From CAVZLD01 sp963776055 (GTDB lineage Bacteria; Planctomycetota; Planctomycetia; Pirellulales; Pirellulaceae), in the NCBI GenBank assembly GCA_963776055.1, contig CAVZLD010000014.1, positions 1 to 64,000 of the forward strand: a stretch of 64,000 nucleotides of DNA. Direction: 5' to 3'. The notes under the pieces are model-generated. The model was not told the DNA's origin. It was given only the letters and a program-made list of their open reading frames with translations, and did not search any database. Made by a program: the position numbers and the translations under genes. Positions 38,698 through 48,169 of the stretch are shown here, one piece after another (position 1 is the first letter of the stretch; each line of letters opens with the position of its first letter).

Positions 38698-39666
38698 GTG
38701 ATACAAGACCGCATAACCGTGTTTGAATCGTATCTATTTCCATTTGTGCTTGCGATCTGCAGCTTGACATTGCTGATCTACATGGCGCTGGCTTGCTACG
38801 AGGCGATCGGGCAGAGGATCGCGTGAGCACATTGTCGCAAAGTCGGTTCGACACATTCCTCGGAAGCACTCTGTATCACGTGGCTCCTTCTTGGCGGCTC
38901 GCTGACCGGTGCCTCAGTGACCTCCAGCCTCGTCGCCGCGAATGCGCCGTGACGAGCAGCGAAATCGTCTAAGAGAGCGGATGGTCCAGGCAGGACTTTA
39001 CTCCAGAAGGCTGCGCGACTACTACTGGTCTTGCGACTTGTCTCGTTAGTCGTTCCCATTCGTGTGGGCTATCCGGCCGGCCAACTGGGCTGGGCCACGC
39101 CGGTGACGGCACTGGCGGTCGGCACACTGACCGGCCTCGCCGGAGTCCTTGCACCAAGTTTCTGGCTCGATTACCTGAAGGTGTCTCGGCAGAACAAAAT
39201 TCGTCGATCACTGCCCGACGCGTTGGATTTGATCTCAGTGTGTGTCGAAGGTGGACTGAGTCTTCCCGCGTCAATCTCTCGGGTTGCTCGAGAACTGACA
39301 ACTGCACACCCATTGCTTGGATTGGAGTTAGCGATCGTCGAGCGACAAACACAAATGGGCCGTTCTACGGGCCAAGCGATGCGCGAGCTAGCGACACGAT
39401 TTCGACTTGGAAGAGTTGCGCAGTCTCGCGGCAGTGATTGTTCATGCCGAACGATACGGCACAAGCGTAACAAAAGCCCTTGCTGTGTATGCGGAGACGC
39501 TGCGAACGAAACGACATCAGCGGGCAGAGGAAATGGCACAGAAGGCCTCTATCAAGATGCTGTTTCCCGATGGTCTTTCTCATCTTTCCCTGGCATATTC
39601 ATCGTCGTTCTTGGCCCGCCGCGATTCAAATCACGAAGTATTAATGAAGATGCTCGCCGACACTGA
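38698..39666 (+). pseudogene. tadC: Tad inner-membrane platform protein TadC (multiple frameshifts)
   Basis: GTG 38698: VIQDRITVFESYLFPFVLAI with a first membrane helix, breaking at 38826. The stretch RLRERMVQAGLYSRRLRDYY (about 38970) is in a different frame. From 39031 the T2SF domain is readable: KIRRSLPDALDLISVCVEGG, LSLPASISRVARELTTAHP and IVERQTQMGRSTGQAMRELA. A shift near 39412 continues into FDLEELRSLAAVIVHAERYG, TSVTKALAVYAETLRTKRHQ and RAEEMAQKASIKMLFP, with another break before the last helix (GIFIVVLGP). The 3-prime end is uncertain (39666-39708). At least four indels make this the most damaged Tad gene. TadB and TadC form the inner-membrane base of the pilus machine. Confidence 0.75.
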
Positions 39667-39800
39667 TCGCACGTCATTGACACGAACTCAGGCGAATATA
39701 ACGTTCTGAAACAATGGAATCTCTTGCAGCACAACCGGGCGATCAATGAGTGCATCACCAGCCCAACACAACCTGATACTCCGCAGACCTTTCTTAAGAA

Positions 39801-40336
39801 TTGGAGGAATGGCAGAATATCGTGCGTCTATTTGCTCGAAAGCATGAGGATCGCTTTCACTTAAAAGCAGGAGCTTACCAGGATCTGCATCTCGATCTCC
39901 TGAGTGTCTGCCGCCGCATGAGATTCTCGCGGGAATCAGACGCTCGAGCTTTTAAAGCAATTGCAGAATTGGTCGAGCCTTGGGTCAACTTGGCTGCGCT
40001 GGAAGAATTGGAAAGTGAACGTCTCTGGAAATTGCTAGATGAATGCCGTGACTGCGATCGTGAGTTGCGGCATTACGGCCCTCGCCTGAATCGCTGGATG
40101 ATTATACTCAGTGGACTGGTGTTCGTAGGCGGGCTACATCGTTCTATTGTGTCAATCGAAATGACGTCACAAAGGGTCACCCAAACAGCTTGAGCTATCT
40201 CGCAGAATTCCAATACAGAATTGCTTCGTTAGCACGGATGATCGAATACTCGACGACCACACAACGCATGCTCGCAATGGGAATCGTAGCCGCATTCGTT
40301 ACGATTCTGATGGTGCGGAACCGGAAAAGTTACTGA
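39801..40336 (+). CDS. unknown Tad-locus protein, helical with C-terminal membrane segments
   Basis: A frame from TTG 39801 (MEEWQNIVRLFARKHEDRFH) encodes a mostly helical, charged domain of about 95 residues (LDLLSVCRRMRFSRESDARA, ELESERLWKLLDECRDC), then a hydrophobic helix WMIILSGLVFVGGL, ending at 40193. A neighbouring frame continues LSYLAEFQYRIASLARMIEY and a second helix MLAMGIVAAFVTILMV, to 40336, so one indel near 40170 may join them. I do not recognise the family. It lies between tadC and tadE in the same direction and could be an accessory inner-membrane component. The start and the second half are uncertain. Confidence 0.5.
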
Positions 40337-40340
40337 TTCC

Positions 40341-40885
40341 TTGGCAGAACAAAGCTTTTTCGCACCGAAACGACAGAATAAACTTCGACGGAGGCATGAC
40401 ATAAGACTATGGCGGTCAACGTCTTTCTCAGTGCCTGACGTTGAATCGGCGTTCCGGGCGCCGCGAACACATCGGCACAATCACCGCAAAGGGGCCGTCC
40501 TGGTCGAATTTGCCCTACTCCTACCTTTGTTAATTTTGATCGTTCTGGCGTGCATTGACTTTGGCCGCTTCGCCTATTTGTACATCGCGGTGACCAATGG
40601 CGCACGAGCGGGTGCCGAGTTTGCCGTGATGCGGCCAGTAACGCCAGCGTCGCAACCGGCTTGGGAAGCAGGCGTTTTGGCCGCCGTCCGAGATGAAATG
40701 ACAAATAACCAGGGATACAGTTCAGCAAACCTTGCCGTGTCGACCAATCTGACGCCGGAGGCTGCTCTCAATTTAAGGCGAGTGGAAGTCACCGTGCAAC
40801 ATCCTTTCCGAACGTCGTGAACTGGCTCGGCATCCCACACGAGACAACTTTGGCGCGAACGGTCGAGATGCGCGTGATCCGGTGA
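40341..40885 (+). pseudogene. tadE: TadE-like pseudopilin (frameshift near the end)
   Basis: The motif RKGAVLVEFALLLPLLILIV followed by LACIDFGRFAYLYIAVTNGA and RAGAEFAVM is a clear TadE family N-terminus: a basic residue, processing site, Glu5 and one long hydrophobic helix. The frame starts at TTG 40341, but a GTG at 40431 gives a leader nearer the usual length. Near 40812 a shift joins VEVTVQHPFR to NVVNWLGIPHETTLARTVEM RVIR and a stop at 40885; NWLG..TTLARTVEMRV is the expected TadE C-terminus. Minor pseudopilins of this type are cleaved by the prepilin peptidase and are needed for Flp fibre assembly. Confidence 0.75.
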
Positions 40886-40912
40886 TTTGCGATGTGCAAT
40901 ACTCCAAATGCT

Positions 40913-41426
40913 GTGAAGACAGGCGACCACCTTGGTCACTCTTCCTTCTGTATCTCCACGGTCGCTCGATTACCTCGACGGCGAGCAGCCAAGCGCCGCG
41001 GGACAGCACTCGTGGAAACGGCGATGACCATCCTGTATTCGTGACACTCGTCTTCGGAATGATCGATTTCGGCATCGTGGTTTTTAAGCACCACGTGTTG
41101 GCGCAAACCACTCGCCAAGTTGCTCGGCAAGCGATTGTCCACGGTGACCTTGCGACGGAGTTGGGCAGTTGGGGCCCAGCACCGATCAATGTGAACGGCA
41201 ATGATGCCGGTGAAATCGGAACGTTTGTACGTGATAGGTGCCTGGTCCTGCTGGAGCCGGCGTCGGTGAACATTCACATCGATTGGCCCGACGGAGGCAA
41301 CAGCGTCCAGGCACACGATCGCGTACACGTGACGGTCAGCGCACCGCGCAATTGATGATTACGCAACTGTTCGGAAATGCGACCTTCAACTTGACAGCAT
41401 CATCGACAATGCCCATAGCGCATTAG
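40913..41426 (+). pseudogene. second TadE/TadF-like pseudopilin (two frameshifts)
   Basis: A GTG at 40913 allows VKTGDHLGHSSFCISTVARL, then PRRRAAKRRGTALVETAMTI, where RRGTALVETA is the pseudopilin processing region. A shift near 41032 continues FVTLVFGMIDFGIVVFKHHV (the hydrophobic helix), then LAQTTRQVARQAIVHGD, LVLLEPASVNIHIDWPDGG and VHVTVSA. A second shift near 41348 gives TAQLMITQLFGNATFNLTAS and STMPIAH, ending at 41426. The order tadE, tadE-like, tadG matches other Tad loci. The start is tentative; the mature part is clear. Confidence 0.7.
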
Positions 41427-41471
41427 GTGACGGCGACAAGGTCCGTAAATGACATGAGAGAAGGTGCGATC

Positions 41472-42995
41472 ATGCGACCGGTTTTTATGCGACGGTCACC
41501 GAGACGCGACGGCTACGTTCTGGTGTGGTTCGCGCTCGCGCTTGCAACGTTACTCGGCATGGTGGGCCTGGTCATCGACGCCGGCTTCTTGATGGCACAT
41601 CACCGCCACGTGCAGAACGCCGCCGATGCCGCGGCCACGGCGGCAGCCATGCATCTGCTGCGGGGGCAGACGATCGCGGACGCCACAATCACGGCGGAGA
41701 CCTTTGTGCATACCCACAATGCGTTGCCAGACGCCGCAGTGGAAATCAACTTCCCACCAAGCCAAGGTCCCTACGCAACCGGTGGGATTGGCACGTACGT
41801 CGAGGCGATCGTCACGGATAGCCGCAACACGTTCCTGATTCATGTCCTGCCGGGCGTGAACCAGGCGCAGACCGTTCAGGCCCGGGCTGTCGCTGGCTTC
41901 GAAGCAGTAACCGCCGGCGAAGGGGTCATGGTGCTGGATCCTACGGCGATTCCCGGGCCTGAATGTGAGTGGACAGGGCGTGATCCGAGTGAATGGTCGG
42001 GTCGTGGTCAATTCCGAGGGAGGCGGTATCGATGAAAACGGAGTACCGGTGGATACGGGCAACAACGGTGTGGCGGCCTCCGCCGGCCAGCCCAATTCGG
42101 ACAACGGCATCTTCGCGGTGACGATCGACGTTGTGGGAGGCGTCGACAACCCGGAACTGTTCTACGGATACAACGAAGGGGATCCATCCCCGCTTGCCTG
42201 TCGCCAACCGCCGGAACCGGACCCGCTGCTCTATCTGCCTGTTCCCACGACGGCAAGCGGCGTGGACCCCACTCGGCGAGGGGATGTGAGCGTGACAAAT
42301 AACAACGTCACGGGGCTCGAAACCGACGCGAGCGGGCAGAATTTTCGAGCAGTCGGTGGGGAGACCTGGGAGATGGACACGTCGCCCTGCCCGACGAGGT
42401 GATCCTTCATCCAGGCGTCTACGACAAGATCGCCATCGAGGGAGGCTTGGTCCATTTCATCCCTGGCATCTATGTCCTGGCCTCGCAGAAGCAGAACCAG
42501 GATGTGCTGAAGATCACCGGCGGCGAGGCCAGCTTTGACGGTTCGATGTTCTACGTCACCGGAGACAATTACGACCCGGTCAGCGGATGGCCCGATACGA
42601 CCGATTTGGACAACCCACCACCGGCACCGGATGGCGCCCTGCTGGGTCGCGTCACAATCAACGCCGAAATGCACTTTTCGCCCATCGACACGGATGCCTA
42701 CAACTACAGCTCCTACTACAGTGGGGCACCCGCCATCCCGGAGACCTATGACGGGATGCTGTTCTTCCAACGTCGGCGCAATCCCGAGAAGACGACGATT
42801 GTCGGTAATTCCGCCGATGGCTATCTCTCCGGAACAATCTACGCAAAATGGGCGCCCTTTGAGATCTCGGGGCAAGGCGCCTACAACGCGCAGTTCCTCG
42901 TCGGCAGTATCGATGTCACCGGCCAGGGAGATGTGACGGTCCTCGCCGCCGGCGGCAACAAAGGCAAAGCCAACCAGGTCTTTCTCGTGGAATGA
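41472..42995 (+). pseudogene. tadG: TadG-like Tad pilus-associated protein (two frameshifts)
   Basis: ATG 41472 has GAAGG 7 bases upstream: MRPVFMRRSPRRDGYVLVWF, then ALALATLLGMVGLVIDAGFL (membrane helix) and RHVQNAADAAATAAAMHLLR, the diagnostic putative Flp pilus-assembly TadE/G-like N-terminus. Shifts at about 41958 and 42366 connect NVSGQGVIRVNGRVVVNSEG, then LETDASGQNFRAVGG, and LPDEVILHPGVYDKIAIEGG to IDVTGQGDVTVLAAGG and the stop at 42995. Reconstructed length is about 508 residues. The large C-terminal part is beta-rich with GVY and GG-type turns, perhaps a right-handed helix. Its function in pilus assembly is not well defined. The 43-kb repeat array follows directly. Confidence 0.75.
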
Positions 42996-43085
42996 GCCCG
43001 CCCCAACCAATCCAACCCGAAGCGCCAGCGAAGGGGTAAGCGCCAGCCCCCTCAATTTGCCCACCGTCACCAACCCAAAGCACCA

Positions 43086-43922
43086 GTTTTGAAGTTGCAC
43101 GTTTCGATCTTTCTCAACCCGAAGCGTAAGCGAGGGAACACTTTAGAACCGTTGGGACGTGTCTCCCTCGCTCACGCTTCGGGTTAGGATTTCGCGGGCA
43201 TTCCGCACATCGGAGGAGGGAAATTCGGAAATGTGCAACTTCAAAAAGCGCCAGCGAAGGGGTAAGCGCCACCCCCTCAATTTGCCCACCGCCACCAACC
43301 CGAAGCGCCAGTTTTGAAGTTGCACGTTTCGATCTTTCTCAACCCGAAGCGTAAGCGAGGGAACACTTTAGAACCGTTGGGACGTGTCTCCCTCGCTCAC
43401 GCTTCGGGTTAGGATTTCGCGGGCATTCCGCACATCGGAGGAGGGAAATTCGGAAATGTGCAACTTCAAAGAGCGCCAGCGAAGGGGTAAGCGCCACCCC
43501 CTCAATTTGCCCACCGCCACCAACCCAAAGCGCCAGTTTTGAAGTTGCACGTTTCGATCTTTCTCAACCCGAAGCGTAAGCGAGGGAACACTTTAGAACC
43601 GTTGGGACGTGTCTCCCTCGCTCACGCTTCGGGTTAGGATTTCGCGGGCATTCCGCACATCGGAGGAGGGAAATTCGGAAATGTGCAACTTCAAAGAGCG
43701 CCAGCGAAGGGGTAAGCGCCACCCCCTCAATTTGCCCACCGCCACCAACCCGAAGCGCCAGTTTTGAAGTTGCACGTTTCGATCTTTCTCAACCCGAAGC
43801 GTAAGCGAGGGAACACTTTGAGAACCGTTGGGACGTGTCTCCCTCGCTCACGCTTCGGGTTAGGATTTCGCGGGCATTCCGCACATCGGAGGAGGGAAAT
43901 TCGGAAATGTGCAACTTCAAAG
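43086..43922. repeat. four tandem copies of a 225-bp unit built on the 160-bp palindrome
   Basis: Copies begin at 43086, 43311, 43536 and 43761, exactly 225 bases apart. Each has outer arms TTTTGAAGTTGCACGTTTC and GAAATGTGCAACTTCAAA, inner arms AACCCGAAGCGTAAGCGAGG and CCTCGCTCACGCTTCGGGTT, and a CGCCAGCGAAGGGGTAAGCG spacer. Copies differ at only a few positions, so the amplification is recent or homogenised. The array separates tadG from the secretin gene. Confidence 0.95.
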
Positions 43923-43946
43923 AGCGCAGCGAAGGGGTAATGCGAC

Positions 43947-44080
43947 CTCAGCCTTAGCATCTCAGCCTTAGCATCCTCAGCCTTAGCATCCTCAGCCTTA
44001 GCATCCTCAGCCTTAGCATCCTCAGCCTTAGCATCCTCAGCCTTAGCATCCTCAGCCTTAGCATCCTCAGTCGCTCTAGC
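43947..44080. repeat. 15-bp tandem repeat, eight copies plus a degenerate one
   Basis: The unit is CTCAGCCTTAGCATC (the first copy is 14 bases). Read on the minus strand it gives a repeated five-residue AEDAK peptide, but that frame starts in and runs through the adjacent palindromic array and has no gene-like context. I treat it as a non-coding minisatellite. Confidence 0.9.
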
Positions 44081-44550
44081 ATCCGTGGTCGCCGTGATTG
44101 CCACGTAGTCGGGCATCCGTAGTCGGGTACTCGCGGTCGTCACCGTGGAGCCCTGGGTCGCGCGGACCCCTTCGCTGGCGCTTCGGGTTCGGGGAGGGGG
44201 GCTCGGTGAATCCGCAAAGTCAGCGTAGGCGAAACAACGCACACTCTGGAATGCGGCGTTCCGGTTCCTTCAGTTATTCCGGCTGAACGCGTCATTCCTG
44301 GCGTGCCGAATGCTACTCGTGTGGCGAGCATGTCGAAAGCTCCGCCTCACAAGATTCCGCTCAACAACCCACCTCTGCTGCCCCACCAAGACAACGCACA
44401 ACCCACCTCTGCTTTCCCACCACAGCAGCGCACGACGCGTTGCCAGAATGGCCCGCGCAGTCGTCGTTCGTAACTCATCGATTCACATCCTTCACGCCTC
44501 ACGTCACACTGCGTCCACGCATACCGTGGGCACGTGCAGGGGAGACGTCC
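44081..44550. other. upstream region of the secretin gene
   Basis: About 470 bases with one inverted CGAAGCGCCAGCGAAGGGGT-type repeat near 44167 and no gene. It probably holds a promoter for the cpaC segment, now separated from the rest of the Tad locus by repeats. GGGGAG lies 7 bases before the ATG at 44551. Confidence 0.4.
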
Positions 44551-46311
44551 ATGTCTCGCTTCCTAATGTTCCCAAGCTGCCTCACCGTCAGCCTTTTGGC
44601 GGTCGTCCTGATCCAATGTCCGGCGATCGCGCAAATCGCGACCGCCAAAAACCCTGGGGATGACCACCGTTCTACCGGAGGTGCCGCGTCAGGCTCCCCG
44701 GCCGATCCAGGGTCCGCAGGTCGACCAGCAATGGCAAACGCAGGTCCCGCCGGGGACCGCTCCCATGGCCTCGTTTGTCGATTCCCTGAAAGGCAACGAC
44801 GCGGCGATCCACGTGGTGGTCGAACAAGGTCGATTGCTGACCGTCAAGGAACCGATCGCTGGGCCTCAGGGAACGGCGGCGGTGGCGATTGGGGATCCGA
44901 CGATTGTCGATTTCGAACTCCTGCCCAATCCGCGGATGCTGCGTCTGATCGGCCTTCGCGCGGGCGTCACCGATCTTTCGATTACAACCGACAGCGGCGA
45001 AGTCTACAACTTTGAAGTGTACGTCGGATGGGACCTGGAACTCCTGCAAGCGCAACTTCGACAGAGCTTCCCGGATGCACGGCTCAAGCTGGGACAATTG
45101 CGTGAACATGTTGTGGTGGAGGGTGAAGCAAGAAGTGCGGCGCAAGTGAGTGACATTATCTCACTGATCGAAGCGTTCCTGCTTTCCATGCAACCACAAA
45201 AGCAGGTAACGCAGCAACAGGATCGAACTCCTCCGGCCCCGGCCACGCCTTCCGGAGGCGATCAGGACGGCGAGGGCGAAGCGACACCGGAAGCAGGAAA
45301 CCGACCGCAAACGAAGGTTCAATATGCCGCGGCACAGATCATTAACTTGATCCGTGTTCCCGGTGTCCATCAGGTGATGCTTCAGGTTCGCATCGGTGAG
45401 TTGAACCGAAAGGCGACTCCGTGAGATCGGTGGTGACTTCCTCTACATGGATAAAAGCACCGGCACGACGATTGGATCGCAGATTGGCGGAGCGGGCCAG
45501 ATCCTTGGACGAAGACGGCTTCCTGCAGGGCTTGGCCCTGGGTCCGAATTCGACGCTATTCGGCGTCTTTCCCACTTCGGATTTTGAAATCATCCTGAAT
45601 GCCCTGCGACAGAATTCCGTGCTGAGCCTGTTGGCGGAACCCAATCTTGTCGCGATGAGTGGCCACCAAGCCAGCTTCCTGGCGGGCGGGCAGTTTCCGG
45701 TGCCGGTTCCGCAAGGCGGTGGCGGTCTGTCGAACAACGTTACGATCGAGTTCAAGGACTTCGGCGTCCTGCTGAACTTCATTCCGTTCGTGATGGATGA
45801 CGAGACGATCCGGTTGCATGTCGCACCGGAGGTCAGTTCGATCGATTTCCGACTGGGAACTACGCTGGTCGTCGGTGGTGACCCCGTACCGGGTGTGAAC
45901 ACTCGCCGATCCGAGACCACGGTGGAACTGCGCCAGGGCCAGACCTTGGCCATCGCCGGATTGCTGCAGGTCGATATGGAGGCAGAGACCGCGCGGATCC
46001 CCGGTCTGGGAGATTTGCCGTACATCGGCCCGTTGTTTAGCAGTACCTCTCACGAGCGAGCCGAACGCGAGCTGATTGTGCTGGTCACGCCGTTTCTCGT
46101 TTCCCCGATGTGTGAAGACCAAGTGCCGCCTTTGCCCGGCTCGGAAGTCAAGGACCCCAACGATCTGGAGTTCTACTTAATGAACCGGATCGAGGGCCGT
46201 ACAGGACACGACTATCGTTCGACAACAGCCTGGGACAATCCACTCGGCCTGGTCGAACACATGAAACTTGAACGCCGCCACATCTGCGGGCCCGTTGGGT
46301 ACTCGCAGTGA
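44551..46311 (+). pseudogene. cpaC: Tad secretin CpaC/RcpA (at least three frameshifts)
   Basis: ATG 44551 with GGGGAG upstream. MSRFLMFPSCLTVSLLAVVL is a signal peptide. A shift near 44655 leads to the pilus-secretin N-domain: LLTVKEPIAGPQGTAAVAIG, DPTIVDFELLPNPRMLRLIG and RAGVTDLSITTDSGEVYNFE. A BON-like segment follows (LRQSFPDARLKLGQLREHVV). Near 45415 and 45500 shifts pass through LREIGGDFLYMDKSTG to GFLQGLALGPNSTLFGVFPT. The secretin domain is clear: SLLAEPNLVAMSGHQASFLA, GGQFPVPVPQ, EFKDFGVLLNFIP, LHVAPEVSSID and RSETTVELRQGQTLAIAGLL, ending with LPYIGPLFSSTSHERAEREL. It forms the outer-membrane channel for the Flp fibre. Reconstructed length is about 585 residues. Confidence 0.85.
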
Positions 46312-46356
46312 CGTGGTGCAACATTCGCTGATCGATTCGCATACAAATTCACGGAG

Positions 46357-47122
46357 GTGCGCAATGTCGCGAAACTGCTCCCGATCGCCTGCCTGCCATT
46401 CTTGCTGACCTCAACGGTCCTCATCGGTCAGGATGAATTTCCGCTCGCACCTCTTCCCTCGCCGATGGTCGCGGAGGTCGACGCGGTGAATCAGATCCCC
46501 GAGCCGCTGATGGGTACTGGGTTGAGGCAGGATGCCTGCCTACCCACTCCGGACCATGTGAATTTCGGTGGCTGCCGCTGCCCGCAACATTCGTGTTGCC
46601 CTTATCACGCGTTATCCGTGCGGCTGCAAGCCTCCGTGGAAATTGCGGATGCAGGACAAATACTGGGGTTATCCCGAGGAATTCTGTGAGCGACCATACG
46701 GTTCCTACGTCCAGTCGGCCCTCGACCACCAAATCGCCAACGGGTTGCGAGATCAACAGACGTTGTACGACTATGATTTCAATGGAACACAACTGTCACC
46801 CCGCGGCCGACTGCAGTTACAGAAGATCGCCCAACGGATGCAGGTGATCGCCGGTCCGGTGCGAATTGAAGCTACTCACAACGAGCAGCGCGATCAAAGT
46901 CGACAGCTCGCGGTCATCGAACGACTCCAACTGCTGGGGATCCCGGCCAGCGAAGAACTGGTACAGGTCCATCCGATGATCCGCCCGGGTCTCCGCGGCG
47001 TGGAAGCGATCGAGATCGACAACAATCTACTGCTGCAGACCCAGGAAATGGGCGGCACAATGATGGGCTCCGGCAGCGGTTCCGGTGCGGCGCCGGTCAT
47101 GATTCCTCCGGTGGGACAATAA
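46357..47122 (+). pseudogene. secreted Tad-locus protein of unknown function (frameshift)
   Basis: GGAGG at about 46353 precedes a GTG at 46357 and an ATG at 46364. The readable signal peptide is KLLPIACLPFLLTSTVLIGQ. After LMGTGLRQDACLPTPDHVNF a shift near 46615 joins CGCKPPWKLRMQDKYWGYPE, EFCERPYGSYVQSALDHQIA and a C-terminal segment resembling an OmpA-like peptidoglycan-binding fold (SPRGRLQLQKIAQRM, IRIEATHNEQRDQSRQLAVI-like). It ends in a Gly/Ser-rich tail at 47122. Reconstructed length is about 255 residues with many cysteines. Its place between the secretin and tadD suggests a periplasmic or outer-membrane accessory to the pilus channel. Confidence 0.6.
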
Positions 47123-47167
47123 GGCACATCAAAGGCTATGGATAGTCAAAGGCAAACGGTGCTGAAA

Positions 47168-48164
47168 ATGAACCGATTTCGAGCGATTGCGTCCGCGACG
47201 GTGATCCTGGCGATCACGCTTCACTGCCGGTTGCAGCCATCTGAAAACTCCGCGGCTCTTCCAACGAAAACCTGCGAAGTTTGCGGAATCACCGCCGCCC
47301 CCCAAGATCACGTCTGAGAACGCGGCGCAGGTCCAACTGGCGATGGCGCGATCGCTGGAACGAAAGGGGCATCATCGGCGTGCGATCGAGGCGTACGAGC
47401 GTATTATCGAAGAGCATGACTCGACACTCGCCTATCATCGCCTCGCCATTCTGCGCGACCAACAAGGAGACTTTGCCGCGTCGAGCGAAATGTTCGCCGA
47501 GGCACTGCGTCGTCAGCCCGAGAACGCCGAATTACTCTGCGACATGGGCTACAGTCAGTATCTGCAGGGCAACGACCAAGAAGCGGCAGAGATTCTCAAC
47601 CAGGCGCTCCGCCTCGAGCCGGAATCTCCGCGAGCCCACAACAACCTGGCACTCGTGAACGTGCGACAGGAGGACTACGACCTGGCGTTTGAAGAATTCG
47701 CGCGAGCCTCGAAATCATACGGCACCGCCCACTTGAATCTGGCCTACGCGCTCAGCATGAACGGTCAATTCCAGCGCGCCCAAATACATGCCCAGCAAGC
47801 GTTAAAGATCGACAGTCAATCCGAGAAGGCCCAACAGCTGATCGGAAATCTGGAAAGAGTCACGGCGCACCAAGTAGCCGATCACGCGCCCGCCTTGCAG
47901 GCACATCCCACGACAACGGAGCCGCCTGCCGCAATCCCGTCTCAACCCAGGGGATTGACTTCCATTCCCACGTCCGCGCCCACAGAGAAGAGCGTGGGCA
48001 GTCCACCGTCAGGGCTATTCCGTCCGGTCTCCGTCACCCTCGGCGACCCTCTGCTTCCGGACGCAAGGGAGCCCCTTCCCATGATCGGCGAAAGAGATCC
48101 ACAGGCAACAAATCAGAGCGAGATCCGGTTCGCCATCCCGCTAGACAGGGGCGAAATCCGCTGA
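47168..48164 (+). pseudogene. tadD: TadD-like TPR protein (frameshift)
   Basis: ATG 47168: MNRFRAIASATVILAITLHC is a secretion signal; the Cys may be a lipidation site, as TadD proteins are often lipoproteins. A shift near 47280 joins PPPPKITSENAAQVQLAMAR and a chain of TPR motifs: RRAIEAYERIIEEHDSTLAY, AASSEMFAEALRRQPENAEL, EAAEILNQALRLEPESPRAH, NNLALVNVRQEDYDLAFEEF and AQIHAQQALKIDSQSEKAQQ. The C-terminal 90 residues are Pro-rich and disordered. TadD is a pilotin-like or assembly factor for the Tad secretin. Last gene of the locus; the GGDEF gene on the opposite strand ends 6 bases later. Confidence 0.8.
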
Positions 48165-48169
48165 CCTTC

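Noticed and set aside
43727..44242. Minus-strand frame with seven AEDAK peptide repeats
   Set aside because: It runs through the palindromic array and the minisatellite, with no start signal, homology or context; the peptide is a by-product of the 15-base repeat.
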